A DNA stretch of 39,662 bases from Anaerolineae bacterium (GCA_030950085.1 JAUZRW010000201.1:1-39662), one strand, 5' to 3'. Shown: positions 14,857 to 23,200, numbered from the stretch's first letter. The notes: generated by a model not told the origin, from the sequence alone. Made by a program: numbers and translations.

Positions 14857-15409
14857 ATTTCTGGAAAATATCGGCGACTTTGAGTTCAAAATTAGGCAGC
14901 ACCTTGTCGCCGCTAATGGTATCATTCTCTCGATAAATTTTGACTGCCTCACCCGAAACATGCACTTCGACTTCTTTGTTATCGGGCTTCACAACCCAGA
15001 CGACAGTTCCGGCAGCCAAATAATTCGTCATTTTGATGCGGAGTTTATCGTGTTCATCACTACGGTTAGAAGAGATAACCTCGACAGCAAGGTCAGGAGG
15101 ATTAGGATTATAACCGGAACCGGCGAGTTCAGGTTGTTTTTCATAAGAGATAAAGGCGACATCTGGCGCATAGCGTTCACCACTGACGATATATCCACCC
15201 GCTTCACCTGTTATATGTCCGAGTTTATGTTTCTGAACGAAGGTTAATAATAAAGCCCCTATCATCATCGCAATTTTAGATACAGCCGGATTTGATGGCA
15301 CTTCAAATATCCCTCCCCCAATAAATTCAAACAGGCTATCAGCATTTTCCGGCAATTCTGTGAATGCCTCAAATTCTTCAACGGTGTTAATACGTTCTTG
15401 TATCATCAT
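14855..15409 (-). CDS. Uma2 family (DUF820) putative endonuclease
   Basis: The 184-residue product follows the Uma2 pattern: an N-terminal segment ending in DSLFEFIGGGIFEV, a long helix (VSKIAMMIGALLLTFVQKH), then RYAPDVAFIS, PDLAVEVISSNRSDEHDKLR and the IKMTNYLAAGTVVWVVKP helix-strand. The PD, E-V and K residues (PDVAF, LAVEVIS, HDKLR) fit a PD-(D/E)XK nuclease core. The family is very abundant in cyanobacteria and Chloroflexota, with no settled function. The ATG at 15409 has GAGG eight bases upstream; a TTG two codons earlier is less likely. The stop lies in a repeat copy, so the last residue or two may be supplied by it. It is 84-90 bases downstream of translin on the same strand. Confidence 0.85.
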   Translation of the reverse strand: MMIQERINTVEEFEAFTELPENADSLFEFIGGGIFEVPSNPAVSKIAMMIGALLLTFVQKHKLGHITGEAGGYIVSGERYAPDVAFISYEKQPELAGSGYNPNPPDLAVEVISSNRSDEHDKLRIKMTNYLAAGTVVWVVKPDNKEVEVHVSGEAVKIYRENDTISGDKVLPNFELKVADIFQK

Positions 15410-15499
15410 GTGCAAAACCTCAGATTAACCTGAGTCCATTATACGTTCGATATGAAATGCGACCAAATGTGAATTCGGGAAATTGACCTTTACGTCATA

Positions 15500-16141
15500 T
15501 CAGCCGTTATTCATGCGCTCTTCAAATTCTTTCAAGGCAATCTGTAATCTTTGCTGTTGGAGGCTATTGGTCAAGTCACCGCGAGTACGCTCTAAAACAC
15601 CACGCACAATGTCCGTTTGCCGCCGAAGACCGTGAGTTAAGGCATCTGGAAAATCAAATGTAATCAATTGACCGTAAATTTCATCCATCCATTGCAACAA
15701 GCGTTCCGCTTCTTCAATATCGCCATCAGGACGGCGCATAATATCCAAGATAAAGCGCCGCAATTCTGTTGCCGCCTCGCCTAAGCCCTTGAGATACGTA
15801 GACCCTTCGACATTCAATTCTGCCTTTGTCGGAACGGGATGGTTATGAATAATGGCATAGGTAATATAAGCCTCGACAACCTCTTTGAGCGCATCTTGTG
15901 TATACCCACTGTGATACAATTCGGGGTAGCCAGCCACCACTGCTCGTAACTCATCTGCCCGTGATTGAACGACTTTCAGTTTTTCATCCACTGCCTCCCA
16001 CTCGCTGCGATGCACTGCCCGAATACACTGTGAGCAATGACGAATCAATTCTCGTGATTGGGTAATTGCCTTATCACGGGCGGCATTGATGTCTTCCATA
16101 TTAGCGCGAATGGTTTCTGCAATATCGTTAAGATTGCCCAT
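15500..16141 (-). CDS. Translin/TRAX-family protein, candidate RNase subunit
   Basis: The 213-residue all-helical protein matches the translin family along its length: AARDKAITQSRELIRHCSQC, AVHRSEW, DALKEVVEAYITYAII, YLKGLGEAATELRRFILDIM, AERLLQWMDEIYGQLITFDF and LRRQTDIVRGVLERTRGDLT. In eukaryotes translin and TRAX form C3PO, an RNA-cleaving octamer used in RNAi and tRNA processing; archaeal versions also form octamers. TRAX catalytic acidic positions align with E87, E90, E122 (Asp in TRAX) and E126, so activity is plausible. The ATG at 16141 has GAGGG about nine bases upstream and overlaps the DUF3467 gene by 14 bases, indicating coupling. The function of bacterial translins is not established. 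Confidence 0.85.
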   Translation of the reverse strand: MGNLNDIAETIRANMEDINAARDKAITQSRELIRHCSQCIRAVHRSEWEAVDEKLKVVQSRADELRAVVAGYPELYHSGYTQDALKEVVEAYITYAIIHNHPVPTKAELNVEGSTYLKGLGEAATELRRFILDIMRRPDGDIEEAERLLQWMDEIYGQLITFDFPDALTHGLRRQTDIVRGVLERTRGDLTNSLQQQRLQIALKEFEERMNNG

Positions 16142-16454
16142 TATTGTCACCCTCTCCACTGACAACACCAAACAATTGGTCAGCTAAAGACGGCGGACGC
16201 TGTGGTGTCTCAATTTCGCCGAATTTTTCTTCGTATTTCGCCACATTTTCTTGCAAAGCCTTCAAGAACAACTTGGCACTGGTCGGATTCATGATAATCC
16301 GTTGTTGCACTTTGGCACGCGGGTCATGCGGCAATATCTGAATAAAGTCAAAGAAGGCTTCATTTTTGTTATGACTAATCATGACCGTATTGGCATATGT
16401 ACCACTTGGGTCTTTGGGCATCTCTAGTTTGATTTTTCGTTGTTTGGGTTGCAT
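16128..16454 (-). CDS. DUF3467 family protein
   Basis: The 108-residue product matches DUF3467: an early YANTVMISHNKNEAFFDFI strand pair, AKVQQRIIMNPTSAKLFLKA, then LQENVAKYEEKFGEIETP and a polar C-terminal tail (LFGVVSGEGDNNGQS). The biochemical role of the family is unknown. No catalytic residues are evident. It is likely a small cytoplasmic alpha/beta protein. It opens the run leading to translin, sharing 14 bases with it, so the two are probably translated together. AAAGG precedes its ATG. What lies upstream is non-coding. Confidence 0.85.
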   Translation of the reverse strand: MQPKQRKIKLEMPKDPSGTYANTVMISHNKNEAFFDFIQILPHDPRAKVQQRIIMNPTSAKLFLKALQENVAKYEEKFGEIETPQRPPSLADQLFGVVSGEGDNNGQS

Positions 16455-17049
16455 TTAATCGCCTTTTTTCTCTATTTGAATAGTGGTATGGGTTCATTAT
16501 AGCGGATAGATGGACAAATGTGAGGGAAGCAAAAGGACGTTGTTGCTAATAGTTGACCGTTCGCACAACATCGTGTATTGTATGGACACTGTAAAGTCAT
16601 GCGGAGTTCTTATCATGGTCATTTTCACAATCATATATCCGCAGGGCGTAGGGGTCGTCCGCTCTTCTCTTATGTAGCGGTTGATTGCCGCGCCCCACCG
16701 GATTCTCCTCATTTTCCACAATCGGACACATCACCCAAACAGTGCTATACGCTTGCCTGTTATGATTTTGATTTGTGCATTACGCCTCAGCAGATGCCTA
16801 AGACAAAGCGAATTTTAGATGATGTCAGAATTGAATGACTAAAATGCTGATAACTAAACTCAGTAAATCACAGATTCGTACTGTCATGATATTTCAGCAA
16901 TTTTCGGACGTGACAGGTCATGTCCCTACATTCATAATAAATTTGTAGGGACAATATCCATGTTGTCCGCCGTTAAAATGCAAAACTCTGATTGACTGAA
17001 ACTGATGACTCATCACTGACAACTAAACCAATGGAGAGAAAAATTCACA
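16455..17049. other. Long intergenic region between the DUF3467-translin run and leuS
   Basis: The region must hold divergent promoters for the minus-strand run and for leuS. An 86-codon plus-strand frame at 16578-16838 lacks a ribosome-binding site, family resemblance and normal composition (Cys-, His- and Pro-rich), and is not called. The bipartite repeat at 16905-16972 lies before leuS. No T-box core motif was found upstream of leuS. Confidence 0.5.
16905..16972. repeat. Bipartite palindromic repeat upstream of leuS
   Basis: TGTCCCTACA (16921-16930) and TGTAGGGACA (16944-16953) pair perfectly. Each flank is itself a small palindrome (GGACGTGACAGGTCATGTCC on the left, GACAATATCCATGTTGTC on the right), so the 68 bases can form a cloverleaf of three hairpins. 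The same architecture recurs at 24755-24828 and, degraded, at 28079-28148. Confidence 0.75.
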
Positions 17050-19857
17050 ATGAGCGAAAGCTATAATCCGAAAGATATTGAACAAAAATGGCAAGATAAA
17101 TGGCAAGAAACCGAACTGTATCGCAGCACGGTTGATTGGGATAAACCCAAACATTATGCCGTGACGATGTTGCCTTATCCGTCTGGTGATTTACACATTG
17201 GACACTGGTTCGCCATGACTCCCTCTGATGCCCGTGCGCGTTGGATGCGGATGCGCGGTTATAATGTGCTGTTCCCGATGGGCTTCGATGCCTTTGGCTT
17301 ACCTGCCGAACAAGCCGCGATTAGCCGCAATATTCATCCGTGGAAATGGACATACGCCAACATTGAACGGATGCGAAACCAGATGAAGAGCATGGGCGCG
17401 ATGTTCGATTGGGAGCGCGAAACGATTTCTTGCACGCCCGAATACTACAAATGGACAGAGTGGTTCTTCAAGACGTTCTACGAAAATGACTTAGCTTATC
17501 GCGGCGAAGCAACGGTGAATTGGTCAGAGGCGTTACAAACGGTTTTAGCCAATGCACAGGTCATTGACGGCAAAGATGAACGCTTAGGGCAGCCTGTTAT
17601 CCAAAAATTGATGACGCAATGGTTCTTCCGCTATACTGCTTACGCCGATGAGATGCTAGATTTCAGCAAGGTAGATTGGCCCAACCCCATCAAAACCATG
17701 CAGACCAATTGGATTGGACGCAGTGAAGGCGCGAGGGTGCGCTTCAAGATAGAGGGCTACGATGACACAATCGAAGTCTTTACCACGCGCCCTGATACAC
17801 TGTGGGGGGCAACCTTTATGGTCTTAGCGCCCGAACATGCCCTAGTCGAAAAAATCAGCACTGATGAACAACGCGCTGCAATCGAAGCCTATATAGAAGA
17901 AAGTGCTTCAGCGACTGAAATTGAGCGTCTGAGCGAAGACCGCGACAAGAGCGGTGTATTCACAGGTGCTTATGCTATCAATCCGGTCAATAACGAAAAA
18001 ATCCCCGTCTGGATTGCTGATTACGTCATGATTAGCTACGGTACAGGCGCGATTATGGCTGTTCCTTATGGCGACCAACGCGACTTTGAATTTGCCAAGA
18101 AATTCGGTCTGAAAATTATTCCGATTGTGCAACCTGATGGCGTGGATGAAATCCCGAATCCTGATGAGATGGATGAGGCTTATGCGGGTGCAGGTACGAT
18201 GGTCAATAGTGGCGCAATCAGTGGGATTTATCATAATGGCGAAAAAGGGCGCAAGAGTGAAGCCATTTCTGCCACGATTGATTATCTGGAAAAAGAGGGC
18301 ATCGGTGAAGAAAATGTCAATTATCGCTTACGAGATTGGCTCATCAGCCGCCAACGCTATTGGGGTAGTCCGATTCCGATTATTCATCGAGAAGATGGCA
18401 GCTATGAATTTGTTCCCGATGACAAACTGCCGATTGAATTGCCCGAAGATGTCGAATTTATGCCGACAGGTCGTAGTCCGTTGACTTATCACGAACCCTT
18501 CTTGAATACAGTCGATAGTGAGGGCAGACCAGCACGGCGCGAAACCGATACGATGGATACCTTCATGTGTTCGTCGTGGTACTGGTATCGTTATCTATCG
18601 CCGCACAAAGATGATGGCGCTTTTGATGCTGAAGAAGCGGCTTACTGGCTGCCTGTCGATACCTATACCGGCGGTGCGGAACATGCCACGATGCACTTAC
18701 TCTATGCCCGTTGGTTTGCCAAGGCTATGCGTGATTTAGGTATTTTCGATGACACGCTGGAAATCATGAAGCAGCACGGGCGCGAGACCGAATCCCTGCT
18801 GTGGGGTGAACCCTTCTTGCAACTGCGGAATCAGGGACAGGTACTCGGTGCAGAACGCGCTGGCGATAAAATTTTAGCTTGGGGGCAAGTTAAGGGTGAA
18901 AAACTCATCGCCGAGCATGTGGAAGTCGTTAACGAAATTGATGATGAAGAGGCAAACGGCAGCAAGCAACGTTTCCCACAAGGAGTCGCGGTCATTGAAG
19001 GCGAGCTGATGAAACGTGTCGAGAATACCCTGTGGATTGGTGACGAGATGCAATTGGTCGAAGTCCTCGATACAGCACAAGTGGTCATCCCTGCCATTGA
19101 AGGCGAGAACAATGTGAATCAACTCAAGCATCATCTGGAAGTTGAGCGTATGTCTAAGAGCAAGGGCAATGTCGTTAACCCCGATGTACTGGTTGACAAA
19201 TATGGTTCGGATGTCGTGCGTGCTTATCTGATGTTCGGCTTTGATTGGGAAAAAGGCGGACCATGGGATGACCATCAGATTATTGGTGTTGTGCGCTGGG
19301 TCAATGATGTTTGGGATATAGTGCAAAATGGTGTCTCTGGTGAAAGCAATGCCGATGCTGACCGTATGGCAGAACGCAAGGCGCATCAAGCTATCGGCAA
19401 AATGACTCAAAATTTGGAAAACTTCAAGTTCAATGGCTCAGTTGCGAATCTGATGGAACTGCGAAATGACTTGAAAACGGCGATTAAAGCCGGTATCAGC
19501 CAAGAACGCTTTAACGAAGTTGTGTCAACACTGCTGCGTCTGATGGCACCGATTACGCCGCACATCGCCGAGGAATTATGGGCGCGTATGGGTTGGGATT
19601 ACAGTGTCCATACACAAGATTGGCCAGAATATGATGCTGAAAAAGCGAAAGAAGATGAAGTCGCATTAGTCGTCATGATTAATGGCAAACCGCGTGAAAA
19701 TATCATGGTCTCGCCCGATATCAGTGAAGAGGATGCGAAAACATCGGCTCTAGCGAGTGCGGCTGCTAAAAACGCACTCAACGGCAACGAAGCACGACGG
19801 GTTATCTTCATCCCCGGACGTGGTGGCAAAGAGCCGAAAGTCAATATCGTTGTTTAA
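17050..19857 (+). CDS. leuS: Leucyl-tRNA synthetase
   Basis: The enzyme charges tRNA-Leu. The 935 residues carry the class Ia signatures: H49-I-G-H52 in DLHIGHWF and the KMSKS-type loop R700-M-S-K-S704 followed by KGNVVNPD. The editing domain (about residues 225-420) has VFTTRPDTLWGAT and YGTGAIMAVPYGDQRD. CSSWYWYRYLSPH and TYTGGAEHATMHLLYARW follow, and ITPHIAEELW marks the anticodon-binding part. Between LRNQGQVLGAE (about 600) and the KMSKS loop lies an expanded leucine-specific insert of about 95 residues, longer than in Escherichia coli. GGAGAG lies 11 bases before the ATG. The gene is monocistronic. Confidence 0.97.
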   Translation: MSESYNPKDIEQKWQDKWQETELYRSTVDWDKPKHYAVTMLPYPSGDLHIGHWFAMTPSDARARWMRMRGYNVLFPMGFDAFGLPAEQAAISRNIHPWKWTYANIERMRNQMKSMGAMFDWERETISCTPEYYKWTEWFFKTFYENDLAYRGEATVNWSEALQTVLANAQVIDGKDERLGQPVIQKLMTQWFFRYTAYADEMLDFSKVDWPNPIKTMQTNWIGRSEGARVRFKIEGYDDTIEVFTTRPDTLWGATFMVLAPEHALVEKISTDEQRAAIEAYIEESASATEIERLSEDRDKSGVFTGAYAINPVNNEKIPVWIADYVMISYGTGAIMAVPYGDQRDFEFAKKFGLKIIPIVQPDGVDEIPNPDEMDEAYAGAGTMVNSGAISGIYHNGEKGRKSEAISATIDYLEKEGIGEENVNYRLRDWLISRQRYWGSPIPIIHREDGSYEFVPDDKLPIELPEDVEFMPTGRSPLTYHEPFLNTVDSEGRPARRETDTMDTFMCSSWYWYRYLSPHKDDGAFDAEEAAYWLPVDTYTGGAEHATMHLLYARWFAKAMRDLGIFDDTLEIMKQHGRETESLLWGEPFLQLRNQGQVLGAERAGDKILAWGQVKGEKLIAEHVEVVNEIDDEEANGSKQRFPQGVAVIEGELMKRVENTLWIGDEMQLVEVLDTAQVVIPAIEGENNVNQLKHHLEVERMSKSKGNVVNPDVLVDKYGSDVVRAYLMFGFDWEKGGPWDDHQIIGVVRWVNDVWDIVQNGVSGESNADADRMAERKAHQAIGKMTQNLENFKFNGSVANLMELRNDLKTAIKAGISQERFNEVVSTLLRLMAPITPHIAEELWARMGWDYSVHTQDWPEYDAEKAKEDEVALVVMINGKPRENIMVSPDISEEDAKTSALASAAAKNALNGNEARRVIFIPGRGGKEPKVNIVV

Positions 19858-20284
19858 CCCGACAATTCACCAAAACAATAGGGGCGTAACCCATGTTGCG
19901 TCCTACTGGTTCTAGCGGTTATTGCAGCATTTTTATTGTTATTCGGGCTGATATCTGGACGAATACAGATGGAATCATTGACAATTGAAGCAACAGAGTC
20001 TAGACTCATCAAAACGTTACAAAGGAAATTGAAGTCATGCAACATCGCGCAGTCTGTTGTTGTCTGAAGATGGGAAGCAACCGACTTTAGACTAGCAACG
20101 GCAATCATAACGAGACCATTATCAGCCAACAGCACGCTAAAGTGTGGAAGCGAAACCCAAGTTGGGACGCGATATTCTGCGCTTTTTTGTTTGCAAGTTG
20201 GCTTTTTTGATGCAATCACAGGCGCAGACCCAACCCCCACACTGAGCGCCAAATCAATCGTGAGCAAAGGGCATCAAAGACAAC
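19858..20284. other. Intergenic region with a repeat and a possible decayed frame
   Basis: A palindrome-family copy (ATAGGGGCGTAACCCATGTT, with GCGTCCTACT) lies at about 19877-19903, just after leuS. One plus-strand frame from about 19880 stays open to the cysteine synthase start with a single TGA at 20065-20067. It encodes a transmembrane-like run (VLLVLAVIAAFLLLFGLI). No start codon or family match was found, so this may be chance or the remnant of a small membrane protein. A minus-strand frame at 19854-20267 crosses the repeat and has no recognisable content. Confidence 0.35.
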
Positions 20285-21244
20285 ATGAGCGCATTACGCA
20301 AAGTCAATTATCACACCGCATCTAATCTTGCCGCCGTCGATGTTGAAGCACAAATTGGCAATACGCCGTTACTCGGTTTCCGACACATCACTGCCCATTT
20401 ACCCGAAAATATTCAAGTTTATGCCAAAGCAGAATGGGCGAATCTCGGTGGCAGTGTGAAAGACCGTGCTGCCCGTGAGATAGTGCATCAAGCATTTGCC
20501 AATGGCGATTTGGGCAATGGCAAAATCCTCATAGATAGTACCAGTGGCAATACCGGAATCGCCTATGCCATGCTCGGTGCAGCAAGAGGTTTCGGCGTGA
20601 AGCTATTTCTGCCAGAGAGTGCTAGTCCCGAACGAATCGCTATTTTACGGGCATACGGCGTAGACTTAGTTTTTACTGACCCACTAGAAGGCAGTGATGG
20701 CGCGATTATCGCGGTGCGTGAACTCGTGCAAAGAGAACCCGATAAATACTTCTACGCTGACCAATACAATAATCCTGCCAATTGGCAAGCACACTACAAA
20801 ACGACCGGTGTCGAAATTTGGCAGCAGACACAAGGCAAGGTGACACACTTCGTCGCCGGACTCGGTACATCAGGGACATTGACCGGCACAGGTCGGCGTT
20901 TGAAAGCATACAATTCTGCGATTCAAATCATTAGCGCCCAACCGAATCTCGCCTTTCATGGTATTGAGGGCTGGAAGCACATGGCAAGCGCAATGAAACC
21001 CGGCATCTACAATCCGACATTCGCTGACCGTGATATGGGTATTGATACCGAAGAATCGTATCGCATGGCACGACGACTCGCCCGTGAGGAAGGTTATCTC
21101 GTGGGGATTAGTGCGGCGGCGGCGATGGTGGCTACTTTACGTGTCGCAGAAGAACACGCAGAAAATGGCGAATCCGCTATCGTGGTGACACTATTCCCAG
21201 ATAATGCTTACAAATACCTCAGCGCAAATTTCTGGCACGACTAG
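20285..21244 (+). CDS. cysM: PLP-dependent cysteine synthase (CysM/CysK type)
   Basis: The enzyme makes L-cysteine from O-acetylserine (or a related acceptor) and sulfide. The 319 residues belong to fold-type II PLP enzymes: the Schiff-base lysine K59 in GGSVKDRAA, the substrate loop S87-G-N-T90 in TSGNTGIA, and the phosphate-binding glycine loop GLGTSGTLTGTGR. GSVKDRAA resembles CysM more than CysK, but the acceptor (O-acetylserine, O-phosphoserine) cannot be fixed. No partner serine acetyltransferase is adjacent. The ribosome-binding site is weak. It converges with cdd over an 83-base gap containing a small GGTTG/CAACC hairpin. Confidence 0.9.
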   Translation: MSALRKVNYHTASNLAAVDVEAQIGNTPLLGFRHITAHLPENIQVYAKAEWANLGGSVKDRAAREIVHQAFANGDLGNGKILIDSTSGNTGIAYAMLGAARGFGVKLFLPESASPERIAILRAYGVDLVFTDPLEGSDGAIIAVRELVQREPDKYFYADQYNNPANWQAHYKTTGVEIWQQTQGKVTHFVAGLGTSGTLTGTGRRLKAYNSAIQIISAQPNLAFHGIEGWKHMASAMKPGIYNPTFADRDMGIDTEESYRMARRLAREEGYLVGISAAAAMVATLRVAEEHAENGESAIVVTLFPDNAYKYLSANFWHD

Positions 21245-21327
21245 ATAATTGTGAGGATAATGATTATACATCACCTTTATAGGTTGAAGCCCAACCAAAC
21301 AACGCCCGAAAATGCTGGCTTGGATGG

Positions 21328-21735
21328 TTATTCAGGTGGTGAAATCAAATCTGAGGGACCAAAACCATGTGGTAATAAATCACTGAGGGGTGCGTCAATC
21401 GTGATATCACCCTCAAACGATACACAGACAACACGCATTGTCGGGGAAAATTCGTTGAGCATCTGGCGACAAATCCCACACGGAGAGCCGCCATTTTGTG
21501 TGGCAATGATAATCGCTTCAAAGTCGCGTACCCCGTCACTAACCGCTTTGACTAATGCCGTTCGTTCCGCACAGATACTCGCCGGATAAGAGGCATTTTC
21601 GACATTGCAGCCGCTATAGAGATTGCCCTCTTTGTCCACCAGAATAGCGCCTACTGGAAAATCAGAATACGGCGCATAAGCAGCGCGACTCGCGGCAATT
21701 GCCTTACCAATTAAGATGGTCAAATTAGATTTCAT
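21328..21735 (-). CDS. cdd: Cytidine deaminase
   Basis: Cdd deaminates cytidine and deoxycytidine in pyrimidine salvage. The 135-residue length is typical of the tetrameric, single-domain form. The zinc site is complete: C55-A-E57 in SICAERTA, with E57 as the proton shuttle, and P85-C86-G-I-C89 in SPCGICRQML. The substrate motif GCNVENASYP is present. Its ATG overlaps the stop of the upstream CNNM-type gene in an ATGA arrangement, so the two are translationally coupled. The reason for linking a metal transporter to nucleoside salvage is not apparent. Confidence 0.95.
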   Translation of the reverse strand: MKSNLTILIGKAIAASRAAYAPYSDFPVGAILVDKEGNLYSGCNVENASYPASICAERTALVKAVSDGVRDFEAIIIATQNGGSPCGICRQMLNEFSPTMRVVCVSFEGDITIDAPLSDLLPHGFGPSDLISPPE

Positions 21736-23090
21736 GTTGCGTCCACAGTCTGTTCTTGCGCTTCATCTGTATCAGTGACTTGCTCTGGTTTATCTTTGTC
21801 AGAGCTTTCTAGTACATGCGGCTTCAATGTGACCAATACTTTACGAATCCGCCGACCATCAATCGAACGGACAGTCATGGTGATTTCGTCTGTTTCAATC
21901 ACTTCACCGACAATCGGCACGCGCCCAATCATCAAGTAGATATAGCCCCCTAGCGTGTCGGTATCATCAGAGCTAATACTGATGCCGAGCAAGTCATTGA
22001 TATCATCAATATCCATCCCAGCATCAATGATGTATTCGGTCTCGCTATTTTTAATGTATTCGCCCTCTTCGTTGGTATCGTACTCGTCTCGAATATCGCC
22101 GACAATTTCTTCAATGATATTTTCGATTGTGACTAAGCCGGCTGTCCCACCATATTCATCAACCACAATTGCCATATGAACCTTGCGACTCTGTAAGTCA
22201 CGCAGTAATTTACGGGCGGGCAGCGTTTCTGGTATAAAGTGTGCCGAGCGAATTAAATCACGGATACTATGTCCTTCCAAGCCCCCATTATTGAGTAATT
22301 TGAGAACATCTTTGGCATAGGCTAAACCGACGATATTATCAATCGTCTCGTCATAAACAGGAACACGCGAATAACCAGAATCATTGAAGACTCCAATTGC
22401 CTCGTCAATAGGGGTATCAATAGACATGGCAACCATATCAATGCGCGGAATCATCATTTCACGGGCGTAAGTCTCATCAAGTTGGAGGATTGAGTAAATC
22501 ATCTCTTTTTCTTCCACTTCAATTGCGCCGCCTGTGTGTCCGGCACTCACGAGTGTCATGATTTCTTCTTCCGTGACCGTATTAACGAGCTTATCACTGC
22601 CAAATAGCCGTGCTAGGACTGAACTAATTGTCACCATAACAAGCGTAAGGGGTGTCAGCAATACGGTAAACCAATGCAAAGGCAGTGTCAGCAGCCGGAC
22701 TAAGGGCTTAGCATAGGCACTTCCAATCGCCTCCGGCACAATATTCCCGACAATCATCACCACAGCCCCTATGAGCATCACAATCAACACGGCAACGGCT
22801 CGTGACAGATTAATCGTGTCAGCAAAGGCGGGTATCACGAAGGTAATCGTGGCTATCACTGCAATCGCAAAATTGAGCAAGGTTGTACTCACTGTATAGG
22901 TAATATAGAGTTTGGATTTTGCATCCAGCAGAGTCAGCGCCGTTTTCGCCCAACCTTTGCCCTCATCGGCTTGCTCCTGTAAATCACTCTGGCGAGCATT
23001 TTGCAGTGCTGCATAGGCTATAGTGATAAGGGTATCTAACAACAGCAAAAACACCATCAGAAGTAGATAGCCAGAACTACTGTCGTCCAA
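21732..23090 (-). CDS. CNNM/CorC-type membrane protein with CBS pair (hemolysin family)
   Basis: The 452-residue product has the CNNM order: an N-terminal DUF21 region with four membrane segments (about residues 5-155), an EEEIMTLV helix linker, a CBS pair (MMIPRIDMVAMSID to ENIIEEIVGDI, about 210-340), and a CorC_HlyC domain (EYIIDAGMDIDDIND, LGGYIYLMIGRVP). A charged tail (SSDKDKPEQVTDTDEAQ) follows. Family members are linked to Mg2+ efflux or homeostasis; the CBS pair senses adenylates or Mg-ATP. TTG at 23090 is used, with AAAGG seven bases upstream and no better ATG. The leader is potentially structured (see 23113-23200). It is coupled to cdd by a four-base overlap. Confidence 0.88.
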   Translation of the reverse strand: MDDSSSGYLLLMVFLLLLDTLITIAYAALQNARQSDLQEQADEGKGWAKTALTLLDAKSKLYITYTVSTTLLNFAIAVIATITFVIPAFADTINLSRAVAVLIVMLIGAVVMIVGNIVPEAIGSAYAKPLVRLLTLPLHWFTVLLTPLTLVMVTISSVLARLFGSDKLVNTVTEEEIMTLVSAGHTGGAIEVEEKEMIYSILQLDETYAREMMIPRIDMVAMSIDTPIDEAIGVFNDSGYSRVPVYDETIDNIVGLAYAKDVLKLLNNGGLEGHSIRDLIRSAHFIPETLPARKLLRDLQSRKVHMAIVVDEYGGTAGLVTIENIIEEIVGDIRDEYDTNEEGEYIKNSETEYIIDAGMDIDDINDLLGISISSDDTDTLGGYIYLMIGRVPIVGEVIETDEITMTVRSIDGRRIRKVLVTLKPHVLESSDKDKPEQVTDTDEAQEQTVDAT

Positions 23091-23112
23091 GAAAGTACCT
23101 TTCTACATGAAA

Positions 23113-23200
23113 TCCCAACTGTGACACAAACGCAAAAAGCCGAGTAGGGTAACACCTACGCGGTTGGAGAGCATGTGTCTATGTGATTCTGCTGTCGGGA
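23113..23200 (-). promoter_or_regulatory. Structured leader with terminator hairpin upstream of the CNNM-type gene
   Basis: On the minus strand CCGCGTAGG (23163-23155) pairs with CCTACTCGG (23148-23140) at eight of nine positions and is followed by CTTTTT, an intrinsic-terminator form about 45 bases before the TTG start. Outside it UCCCGAC (23200-23194) can pair with GUUGGGA (23119-23113), closing an 88-base domain. This fits an attenuator or riboswitch-like leader for an ion transporter. It matches no known riboswitch core I could recall, and the folding was judged by eye. Confidence 0.35.

Noticed and set aside
14641-14961. A 107-codon upstream extension of the unknown gene at 13972
   Set aside because: It translates two repeat copies (FHPASYKMTWRD twice) and overlaps the Uma2 gene; the ATG at 14640 has a good ribosome-binding site.
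16578-16838. An 86-codon plus-strand frame upstream of leuS
   Set aside because: Cys-, His- and Pro-rich composition, no start signal and no recognised family.
16840-17049. A T-box leader for leuS
   Set aside because: No T-box core sequence or terminator/antiterminator pair was found; the structure present is a dispersed repeat.
19854-20267. A 137-codon minus-strand frame after leuS
   Set aside because: It overlaps a palindromic repeat, has no ribosome-binding site and ends at the leuS stop; composition is unlike its neighbours.
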